From assembly GCA_003996215.1 (NCBI GenBank), contig QJPP01001616.1, positions 496,001-560,000 on the forward strand: DNA of 64,000 nt, written 5' to 3'. Under the pieces are notes generated by a model, which saw only the letters and a program-made list of their open reading frames with translations, had not been told where the DNA came from and ran no database searches. The number at the start of each line of letters is the position of its first letter. Within the stretch, counting starts at the first letter, position 1. The stretch comes from Jaltomata sinuosa. Its lineage: Eukaryota > Streptophyta > Magnoliopsida > Solanales > Solanaceae. Below are positions 22,365 through 32,744 of this stretch, piece after piece. The translations under genes and the position numbers were made by a program.

Positions 22365-23683
22365 GGTACCCAAGCCAACCGATGGATATCCCATATCAGA
22401 TGTGGTACCCGAGCCAACTAAATGTGTATTCCATACCAGGTGTAGTACCCGAGCCAACCGAATGTCACATACAATCCAATAAGTCAATATATAATGAATA
22501 AAACACACTTATAAAGTAACAAGTAACAAACCAAGTTTCTTTCACATAATTGACACCCAGATAATTAGACACTCATAATTTCATTCCCTAAGCATGAAAT
22601 GCACGTACCATACTAAGTTATAGTTACATGAAAACATACTTGCATTAGAAAAATAATAACCATCACCTACCTCGAATAGCTTAAAAACTCTACTGGGACG
22701 GAGCCTTCCATTTTCCAAAGCTTTCGCTTGATCTTGGTCTAACAATGATCACAAAACATACCAAAATCAGTCCAATGACCTAAAATTACCTGAATTATAC
22801 TCAAATTCTAATCCCCAGATTAACCCATGATCATTTCACCTAAAAACAACCATTTAATGATTACATTAAGCAAATAATAGTGATTTAATCATGAACAAGT
22901 GATAATAATCATATCCCAAGAATTCCACAACCTAGAGTCCCCTTTTTCCACCGGATTCTACCATTCTAGTCAATCCAAACCTTTCTCTAAGCTTGAGATT
23001 ATAGTTTCTAAGGTTCGAAAATCAAAATATTGAAGTAGGGAATGAAATCCTTACCTTTTCAATGGAGTTTGGTGGAATTTCAGTGAAAATCGGCTCCCTT
23101 CGCCTATGCCCTTTCCCAAAATGTTCTTGAGAAATTCTGAATATATTTGGGGAAGTTTCTCCATTAATTGTGACTTATTTTGCTATAGTGGTTCGTACAC
23201 TGTTATAGGAGTGCCGACGTAGCGACTCGACCGCTATGGTGGTGCTGACCGACCTTGACTTCTACTGTAGCAGATATTTCTTCGCTATAGCGGTCGTCAC
23301 TCTAGTACGGTGTTAACCGCTATATCAGTTGACATAGAACAAAATCTCAAAATTTATCTAAAACTTTTTCATTTTAAAACACACTTCAAAACCCGACATT
23401 CTGAACCAATCCTTTAAAGTCAACTTTAATACCGGGAGTTCTACTTACTCGAATTTACTTCTGAAAAGTTCTTTGGACTCCTTAATGTCTTAGCTAATAG
23501 AAAAAACTAGATCGACATAAAATATGTTATCCAATCCTCACCTGATTTTCCCTAGATCATATCTCGCTCAGAATCTATCCGTAACTAGCCTAACCCAAAA
23601 TTTTCAACTCCCAAACCGGAAAGTCTTCTAACCCAAAACTTTTCATAAAAGGTTTACCCATAATGATAGAACAGGTTGTTACA
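22365..23683 (-). repeat. Truncated gypsy LTR remnant G0
   Basis: It has the same layout as the U3 half of the G1 and G2 LTRs: GGTACC-centred repeats first, then CTATAGC palindromes near 23180-23320, ending at ACAGGTTGTTACA. The other half is missing at the G1 boundary. G1 probably inserted into this LTR, and the far half was lost with the G1 3' end. Confidence 0.65.
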
Positions 23684-23772
23684 CCTCCATAATTATAATG
23701 ATACATAAAATGCTTCAGACCCCTTCCCTCATTCTTTTTCTTGCAGCATTAAAATTAATCTACTTATAGAGC

Positions 23773-24025
23773 TCAATTAGGAGATAATAGTATATCTGGA
23801 GTTGAAAAAGACTCACTAACATCACAAAATCCATGTAGAATATCACCTTCTTCAGATGTGAAACCAAGAGAAAGAAGCATAGATGGCCAGCATTTGAGTT
23901 CAATAGTTCTTATGGCACCACAACAATCTTGAACAAGATAGGTTCACCATTAATGAAGAAAAGAATGATTTCCCCCGTGCATACTTGGAGCTCGAATAAT
24001 GAATCCCAACACTGTGATGAGCCTT
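23773..24025 (-). pseudogene. EC1-like (egg cell-secreted) gene, C-terminal part, interrupted by CACTA
   Basis: The minus strand reads GSSQCWDSLFELQVCTGEII with LFFINGE after it. After a one-base frame change near 23930 it reads DCCGAIRTIELKCWPSMLLS, then LGFTSEEGDILHGFCD, and a stop at 23773-23775. This is the six-cysteine Prolamin_like/ECA1 pattern of EC1 proteins, similar in order and spacing to the intact gene at 60650-61051. The CACTA element inserted exactly at the upstream edge (TSD CTT). Six codons of upstream coding sequence continue in frame on the far side at 58184-58200. The frameshift and the insertion make it a pseudogene. The signal-peptide region was not found. Confidence 0.8.
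24023..24025. other. CACTA target-site duplication, left copy (CTT)
   Basis: CTT directly precedes CACTACTGG and recurs at 58181-58183 after CCAGTAGTG's counterpart GGTAGTG. CACTA elements make 3-bp duplications. Confidence 0.8.
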
Positions 24026-24059
24026 CACTACTGGAAAATAGGCCTATGACAACGCCTCA

Positions 24060-24510
24060 AAATCCATTGCAATATATAGGCAAACTGTCGCGATAGATCT
24101 AGCGCAATGGTTTAGCAAGCATCTCATCTGCGAGCATGGCCATAGATCTATAGCGACGGTTGTTGCAAGGTTGTACCAAAGTATTGCCATAGATGTATCT
24201 ATAGCAATGATTATTCATATCTCTGGTGCAACGAATATATATTTTAATTGCGACAATTTCAAACCATTGCCATAGATATTTTGCGACGGTTTCTTTCCGT
24301 TTCCAGAACTTTATTGCAACAAATGTTTGAAACTATTACAATGGTTTACTTGACCTATTGCAATGGTTTAGTTGATCTACTGCATCGGTTTGCTTTATCT
24401 ATTGCAACAGTTTGCGTAATTTATTGCAGCAATTTACTTTACCTATTGCAATAATTTATGGAATTTATTGCAACGGTTTACATGACCTATTGCAACGATT
24501 CTAATGACTA
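24060..24510. repeat. CACTA subterminal repeats, left side
   Basis: More than ten variants of ATTGCAACGGTTTA in both orientations, many separated by about 20-25 bases. In En/Spm-type elements subterminal arrays bind the element's own DNA-binding protein. The matching array on the right is at 57950-58150. Confidence 0.7.
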
Positions 24511-25180
24511 CTTACAATGTATAGATGAAATATCAATCTTAATTGTAAATTAATATTTACATGATTAATAAATTATAATTCACTACAAATTATATAAATC
24601 ACTAAATAAACAACCCATTAACATTCATAATATAAAATATACAACAAGCTATAGTAATATACTCCTAATTAAAGAAAAATATTCAAATCCAAAAAGGTAA
24701 TTAGTTAATTAGTTTGACATGATTTCAACAGTTAAAGGTATCAAAACATACTAGATAGCAAGATAAACATTAGAATATCTATCAACAATTCAAATGTCTT
24801 CTCAAGTAAGATCGTCATCACTGATTTCTTCTTCCCTTTCTTTATTTTTGATACCTACAAATTAAAATGGATAAATAATATCAATTTAATAAAAGTATGA
24901 TCATTATTGATAAAACTTTGGCTTAGCTAGTCACAATGACTATGCTACTCAATAAATAGAAAGTTCACATGTTGATTTATTACATTCCTACATTCTACCA
25001 AATACAATTATACAAATAAAGTTGTGATGTCAAAGCAATAGCAATTTTATTTGAACTGATGAGTAAGCACAAAATAAGTTTTTCATTTACTTTCTATTTT
25101 GAAAAAAAGAAAATAAGGAGCAATATGCATATATGCATCATACAAGCCTGCAAAACATACAGATGTATCTATCAGACTTC
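24511..25180. other. CACTA interior without recognisable coding
   Basis: AT-rich sequence. The C-terminal part of the transposase expected here was not recognised. Confidence 0.5.
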
Positions 25181-26894
25181 ACCATATACATGAGCATCAT
25201 GACTCTTGTACCTTGATATCTTCATCTCTTTCATTTGCATGCGATCTGTTATATTTGAAGCACACTCTTTAGGAAATTTTGCATTTTTCAAGATGGTGCA
25301 AAATATTTTTTTTCTTGTCTGATTTTATGAAGAAAGAAGATTGAGCCAAACTTATATTTTCTTCACTATCTTCTATTGGTTGTAGCTCCTTTAGTATTTT
25401 CATTTCTTGTAAGTCATATCGAGAATTTATATGACCCTTTGACTTTCATCTATCTCCAATAAAGTCTCAGGCAAACTATCATATATATTCTTTTCTATGT
25501 GCATCACATCAAAATTATGCCTCAATTTGTTATGTGCCCAATATGGCAATTCAAAAAAGTAGATCTTTTTTTTCAAGGACCCTTATTATCTCGAGACCTT
25601 TTCCTTTTGCCATTTTCTGAAAGCATTGCTAATGCTGGAAAATCACTAACTGTCCACATTAAGGTTGCATGCAATTTGAATATTTATTCAATTTGAGCAT
25701 CATATGTTTTCATCCCAGGTTTCCATAGTTCCTTTAATTCTTCAATTAGTGGTTGTAAGTACACATCTATATCATTTTTGGAGATGATGGACCTGAAATG
25801 ATCATTGACAACATAATATACTTTGATTTTATGCAAATCTATGGTGATAAATTATAGTTCATCAACATAACAGGCCACGTGCTATGAGAAATATTCATGA
25901 TTCAAAATGGATTGAAACCATCACTTGAGAGACCCAACCTAACACTACGATGATCTCTAGAGAAGTCTGGGTGCAAACGATCAAAATCGTTTCATGTTTT
26001 TCCATCAGCAAGATGCCTTAACTTTCATTACTAGATTGTTCATTAGCATGCTATCTCATTGCAACAGTTGTTTCACGACACATAAATATCCTCTGAAGCT
26101 TAGGCTTTAAGGAAAAGTTTCTTAAAACCTTTGCAGGAATTTTAGAGCTTGCATTAGTTGAGGCACCACTAACACTCTTCCATCTAGAAGACCCACATGC
26201 AGAGCAGTTCTCAGCTTTCTCATTGTCCTTTCAAAATAACGTGCAATCATTAGGGCATGCATGTATTTTTTTATAATTAATACTTAAATCTCTTATCATT
26301 TTTCTAGTCTTATTGAAAGACTCTGGTATCTGAACAAAGGAAAATGCCTCTTTTATCAACACTAACAACTCTGAAAATGCTATATTACTCAGCTCATGCA
26401 ATAATTTAAACAAATACAACCGAATGGTGAAACTCAGTTTAGTGAAATTTTTACAACCCAGATATAATTGTAGTTTTACTTCCTTTAATAATTTAATTTT
26501 TTTTTTGCATCTTCAGGTAATCACTCTCCCATTCCTTCTCTGTGCCCTATCTCAGCCTCCACATTTCTAAATGTATTATGAAATAGTTCATCAATATCAT
26601 CACGCAAATTAGAACCTTCATCATCATTGATTGTATGAGGTATTTTTCTAGAGGAAGACCTTTTTTCATAAAAAGTTCATTTGGTGTAACCAGCAGCAAA
26701 CTCTTCAGAAAATAAGTGATCCTCCACCACATCTCTATAATGCCAATAGCGATTTTTGCACTTTCTGCAAGGGCATAATATCTCATTTCCTTGAGAAGCT
26801 CATTCAAATGCCTTTTCAAGAAAAATATTCACTCCACACTTATACTCATCAGACCATATTAGGCAATTCGACCAACTTTTATCCTCATTATCCA
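25180..26894 (-). pseudogene. CACTA TNPD-type transposase, degenerate
   Basis: On the minus strand a likely ATG at 26894 begins MDNEDKSWSN. A transposon-associated domain follows (CPCRKCKNRYWH region near 26770). Next comes LLHELSNIAFSELLVLIKEA and KIHACPNDCTLF (26231-26419), the start of the Transposase_21 family. Further matching pieces, including LRHLADGKTWNDFDRLHPDF, lie near 25960-26030. Stops and frame shifts are frequent and the protein cannot be made. The G2 element sits about 90 bp upstream of the ATG, separating it from its 5' region. Confidence 0.75.
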
Positions 26895-26987
26895 TTAAAA
26901 TCCTATATAACATAAGAAAATCACCAAAATTAAGGTTCACGCTAAGCTAAAATATGAAGTCAATATTTAAATTTCTTTCGCAATAAG

Positions 26988-28449
26988 TGTCACGATCCAA
27001 CTACTGGGTCATGCTGGCACCTACTCTAATCCACCTAGATAGGATAACCCTTACCACCCGAACCAACAGGCAATGCGACAAAGAAATAAACCATTAAATA
27101 AGTCCCTTAAATACATGAGAAATCTTTTTTACAAATAGTTTAGAAAAATAAATGACTTAAAGAATTTGCGAAAGTCATTTAACAATATAAACACCCTCCC
27201 CAGAACCTAGTCTAAGCCGGTACAAGAGCTTCTACAAGATGAGCTTATAACATAAAATGGACACAACTCCCACCATAGAAGGAAGTAGGAGATGCTGAAA
27301 GATCACCGCAATCCTGAACCTATAAAACATCACCAACCCTGCAACCAGACTATACCCAAAAAGGTATAGCAAGAATAGAGTCAGTACAACCACACGTACT
27401 GGTAGGTATTATCGGTCGACCCGAATCCACACGTACCATCATATAGAAAAATAGGGAAAAACATGAAATAAATATTATAGCTCCCTCCTTCACCTTGAAC
27501 CTTGACCCTGACATCTAGGACTTCCCAAGTCCCACTCGTAACTAGACTTTTCAAGGTCGCCTTGTCACCCAGACTTCCCAAGTCACCTTGTCACCTAGAC
27601 TTCCCAAGTTACCTTGACACGTAGACTTCCCAAGTCGCCTTTAACCTTACCAATAACAATGTCCATACCTGGACTACCCTTCTCTTACCCAAGTCAACCC
27701 TTGACTAGATGTTCAGACTTAACCCAGCTAACTGCTCAACCAAACCACTTATACCCATAGTATTACTTACCAGTGTCCGGCCCTTTCCGAACATCTCAGA
27801 CAACTTTCCATCCTGGTTATAACAACCAACCACTACAACCCCAGACCTTCCATTGTACTCCCAATTGACCAAACCATTGACACATGCAATGACAACAACA
27901 AGGTTATATCTAAATCCCTTTCGAATCCCAAAACCCGAACCTTCCAAGGATCCTCTAACCACACCTAAGTGTTCAACAGGCTACCCGATCAACCCCAAGA
28001 CCCATCCTTACCTCATTAATCACAAATAATCCTTGACCATCGTTAGTACACTTAATGACAATAAATTGTGAACTTATAACCTCTTTTACATAGTCCAAAC
28101 CCACCCGGTTTCCCCTTAACACATCTAGGTGTTAACATGACAACCCGGTCTACACCAAGACCAACAAATAATTAACATCATAACCCGGTCTACACCAAAA
28201 CCAACTAAGAACATGATATAACAACCCGGCCTACACCAAGACCAACTAATAACATGATATAACAACCCAGACTACACCAAAACCAACTCAACAGACATAT
28301 CAGGATTCTCGATCACTCAAGGACCACCATTGAACATCATAATTCAATAAAAAAAGCCTGGTCCACTCATGGAACCAATAACAATCAGTGCAATGCAACA
28401 ATATCAATGCAATGCAACAATACCAATGCGATGATGCAGTAAAAATAAA
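26988..28449 (-). repeat. G2 left (3') LTR, piece 1
   Basis: It begins TGTCACGATCCAAC and matches 52666-54105 of the right LTR. It includes a 26-bp tandem repeat (CCTTGTCACCTAGACTTCCC + AAGTCA, about 27560-27640) and a 40-bp-class repeat around CAACCCGGTCTACACCAAGA (about 28130-28290). Confidence 0.85.
28445..28449. other. A2 target-site duplication, left copy (ATAAA)
   Basis: ATAAA recurs at 41549-41553. The empty site is preserved in the right G2 LTR at about 54100 as AAAAATAAACCCG. Confidence 0.9.
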
Positions 28450-29937
28450 TGATGTGCCAGGATTCTACGGTACATTTGACGCCTTTAACTAAGAATACTC
28501 GCGAGTTTTCAAGCAACTTTTATGTTTTTTGATGTTTTTATGTTAGATTTGCAGGAAATGGAGACAAGGATAAAAAGGAAGTGAAAAATACTCAAGCTAA
28601 GTAACACGGGTTAGGCCTGACGGCTCGTCACAGAGGTGACTGACCATCAGGGGAGCCACCAAACCTGGCAGCAGCTAAAGGAGGCACTGGATAGTGGCGA
28701 CGGTTGGCGTGACGGCCCGTCACACCCATGACTGACCGTCATCCAAGTCGTCAAGTTAGAGCTCAAGGAGAGCATGCACCAGATAGTGGCGACGGTTGGC
28801 GTGACGGCCCATCACATCCGTGACTGCCCGTCAGCTAAGCCGTCAAGATAGAGCTAAAAGACAGCATGCACTGGATAGTGGCAATGGCTTGGAGTGACGG
28901 CCAGTCTCATGGGTGACGTTCCGTCAAGCGACCCGTCAACGCGAAGAGGGACTCCGAAAATTTTATTTTTGGACTTTATTTCCTGGACTGCTATAAATAC
29001 CCAGTGTTAGGGTTATTTTAGAATTATTCATTAACTAATATTTGTCAGACGTTTTGAACGAGTTTTTTGGGAGGAGAAAACACGATACAAACTCGTTTTC
29101 TTCCTCTTCTTCCATTGTTCTTGGGATTTTCACCATTGGTGCTGGGATCCTACGAAGTTCAAAGTAAAGTCATAATTTTCTATTGTAAGAATTCCTTCTT
29201 CTCATATGAATACTAGTTTTTCTTTACTTCGCTTTGCTAGCATGAGTGGCTAAACTCCCCACAACTAGGGTTGTGGGATCCATGGCAAGAGTCACAATGT
29301 AGATTCTGGGTAACGTTGGGTTAAATTTATATGTTGTCACGTGGTTAATCATTCGTTATTTACGTTTTCTAATGGTTGCAAACATTAGAACATACCTAGG
29401 TTTGATTTGCTTGAACAAAAAGATTAAAACCGGGAAATTTGATTAACTACGAGGATTCGAGACTACCAACTCTCGTCTTATGATTAATGTTGTAGCTAGA
29501 TTAATCTACTCGATGTTTAGGATTGAAATAAGAAAGTTCACCTTTTCAAGTTCGAGAGAATTGAAAAGGAAATTCGTCTATTTGGTTGAGAAACGTTTAG
29601 ACGATACCATGAATTCAATCACATCGTGACATGCATATAGAACGAACCCGGTTAAGCTTTGAGTCAAAATTGTTACGATGCCATGGTGAACACTTCCCTA
29701 GTTCATTCTCATATTGATTAATACTCGTTGAAACTCGCAATTAGTTACTTGCATTTTTCAAATATTGATCACAGAAACCCCTCAATTTACCGGAAACTAT
29801 TGATTACTAGTCAACTAATTCACTAACGATTTAATCTGCACCTTATTCCCTGTGGGATCGACCCCAACCTTCGTTGGTTCTATATTTGATGATGACCGCT
29901 TACGCTTCATAATTGGAGTTGTAATTTGGGCGTATCA
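28450..29937 (+). repeat. A2 5' LTR
   Basis: It starts TGATGTGCCAGG and ends GGGCGTATCA. Palindrome array about 28618-28940, TATA box 28992-29000, GTAAGA donor-like site at 29185, leader hairpin 29258-29277. Confidence 0.9.
28618..28940. promoter_or_regulatory. Palindrome array and TATA box region, A2 5' LTR
   Basis: Repeated units carry GTGACGGCCCGTCAC followed by GTGACTGACCGTCA, in blocks of about 85 bp that also share GGATAGTGGCGACGGTTGGC. The TATA box lies about 50 bp downstream at 28992. Confidence 0.65.
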
Positions 29938-29942
29938 AATTT

Positions 29943-29960
29943 TAGCGCCGTTGTTGGGGA
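29943..29960 (+). other. Primer-binding site, A2 (degenerate tRNA-Asp type)
   Basis: TAGCGCCGTTGTTGGGGA differs from the A1 site at three positions, all transitions of the G-to-A or C-to-T type. Confidence 0.75.
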
Positions 29961-30065
29961 GTACGGTTGTTTATTAAGTCCGGTGTGTTTATTTGACTCT
30001 TAGTCATATTTCTTGATTTTACTTTTATTTGTTATTTTTGTTTGTTACAGGGTACTGAGTTGTGC

Positions 30066-32731
30066 ATGCCAAGTAACCGACGCTCGGGTGAAACAATATT
30101 ACCCTACGACCTCGAGCTCGCAAGAACGCTAAGGCAAACCATGAATGTACAACAGCAGGAGGCAGCAAGGCTCGCTGCAGAACAGCAGGCTCAATAGGAT
30201 CAGCATCACTTGAATGTTGAGGATATAGAGGATGATATTGCATTAGATGGAGTTGGCGCTACGGGCGCCATTGTTCTTCCTCTGCTAGCGCCCGGGGCCA
30301 AGTTCAACATTACTAGCACAATGCTCTAGTTGTTGAACTTAAAGGGATTGTTTCGTGGTGTGGCTGGTGATGATCCAAATCGACACCTGATGAATTTTGA
30401 GGGTATCTGCAAGTCGTTCGAATTACCTGGAGTAAGTCAGACAGCGATCAGGCTCAGGTTATTTCCGTTGTCTCTGTCTGATGAGGCAGCGTTATGGTTG
30501 ACAGAGCTAACCCCCTACTCTATCACAACCTGGGGAGAGTTGAAAGGAGCTTTCCTAGAAAGGTTCTTTCCTCCCTCTAGGATGATATAGTTGAGGGATG
30601 AAATTAGCAACTTCAGACAACAACCTCATAAGGCTTTACATGAGACTTGATTGCGGTTCAAGAAGAAGCTGACACAATGCCCGAACCATCAGTTGATCGA
30701 AAATTTCTTAATGCAAACATTCTACAGGGCACTGAATTCGGCTACCAAGCCGACACTGGATAATGTAGCAAGTGGAGCGTTTATGGGTCTTACCTTTGTC
30801 GATGCCACAACTATTTTGGACCGGCTCACTAAAACCAACAGGGCTTGGCATACACGGGATACAGAGGTGGCTGTTAGCACTTATGCAGTTGGTATGTCAG
30901 CAGAACAGCGGAGGAAAGAGGAAGAGCGGGACCAAGATATGGCCCATCTGAAAACGCAAATGGACCTACTGACAAAACATTTGCTGTCAGGAGGTACAGA
31001 GAAAGTGAAAGTTGTTGGTTCCCAAGGTAGAGCAGCAGAGTTTGAATCTGATGAGGAGGCAAATTATTTGGGTGGTTTCCAGGCCAATGGTCAGGGAAAC
31101 CAAGGTCGGAACTATCAGAAAGACAACTACTATGAAAAAGCTGGCTACAGAGACCGTGATCAATGGAACTGGAAGAATAGAACTGATGGAGGTGGGTTGT
31201 ATGTACCACGTGGTAATCGAGAAAGAGCTAGCAACGAGATAGGGACGTCCAAGTTAGAGAATATGATGGCAAAGATGTCGTTGAAGGTGGAATCTACTGA
31301 CTTCGGAGTCAAGGAAATGAAATCTGAATTATCATCAATGAGTCAGTTAGTGAATTCTCATTCCACCTCAATCAAACAGTTAGAGCAACAAATGAGTCAA
31401 GTCTCGGCGTCCCTAAATCAAAGGAAAGTTGGGACATTGCCGAGTGACACCATTCAAAACCCGAGGAATGATGGAAATTGTATGGCAATCACCACCAGAA
31501 GCGGTAAGACATTATCGGAATCACATCCGGTAATTTAGACTCAAAAAGGTAATATTGCTGAGGAAGATGATTTAGTAGATGCTGAAAATATGGTCGATAA
31601 GGGGGTGAGAGTATCTGTTGAAAAACCCGTTGAGGTAGAGGATGCTACTCAAGTGCTCACGGATAAAAGCAAGGAAGTTGAAAAACTTCCCACTATGATG
31701 CCTCGGCCCCACCTCCTTTCCCACAACGGTTGAAGAAGAAAGTGAAAGATAGCAAGTTCCTAAATTTCATGACCATGCTCAAGCAGATATCAGTGAACAT
31801 CCCTATGGTGGATGCGCTTGAACAAATGCCCGGTTATGCCAAGTTCATGAAGGACTTGATCACAAAGAAGAGGTCGGTAAGTTTTGAACCGAAAGACAAC
31901 CTCCAGCATTGTAGCGCCATTTCATCAAGGTCGCTAGTCCAAAAGAAATAAGACCCGGGTGCATTCACTATTCCTTGCACCATAGGGTAGTTTAACTTTG
32001 CAAAAGCTCTTTGTGTCTTGGGGCTAGCATAAACTTGATGTCGTTAGCCATCTACCGGCAGTTGGGCTTAGGGGCTCCCAAACCGATGACTATGAGATTG
32101 TTGATGGCTGATAGATCGGTTAAACGCCCGGTAGGTATTTTGTATGATGTGCTTGTGAAGGTGGAGAAGTTCATATTTCCGGCAGACATCGTGATTTTGG
32201 ACTGCGAAGTGGACTTTGAAGTCCCTATTATTTTGGGATGACCCTTCTTGGCAACCGGAAGAGTATTAGTAGATATAGAGAGCAACGAGTTGACCTTCAT
32301 ATTGAATGATGAAGTAGTGAAGTTTAATGTGTGCAAGTCAATGAGGCAACCGAGGGACATGAATGTCGTCTTGGTTATTGATGTTGTTGCCGAATTTGAT
32401 GTGATTATTTCTGTTGAAGAGAGACTTATTGTAGAGACATTGGTAGCAATCATGATGAACTTCGATGATGATGACATCGAAGATTATGAAGAAATGGTAA
32501 ATGGTGGTTGGAATGGGGTCATATTGTTACGCCCCAAAGAAATTAGATCTCGACTTAAAGAACAGACCGACACCTCCTGCAAAGCCTTCTATTGAGGAAG
32601 CGCCGGTAATAGAGTTGAAAAAGTTGCCAGGCCATCTGAAGTATGCATTTTTAGGTGATAAAGATACCTTACCTGTAATCACTGCGACAAACCTTGTGCA
32701 ATCTCAAGTTAAAGCTTTACTACCACACTGA
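30066..32731 (+). pseudogene. A2 gag-protease, broken
   Basis: The ATG at 30066 matches the A1 and A3 starts. The gag frame carries five in-frame stops (30195, 30327, 30588, 30648, 31536). Comparison with A1 and A3 shows four are CAG to TAG and one is TGG to TGA. Later frame changes separate the region ending near 31951 from the protease part at 32011-32600, where LGASINLMSLAIY and ILDCEVDFEVPIILG mark the aspartic protease. The protease end diverges from A1 and A3 at about 32450, where those two jump to third-ORF sequence. Gag would form the particle shell and protease would cut the polyprotein in a working copy. Confidence 0.85.
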
Positions 32732-32744
32732 GGAGACAGAAGAG

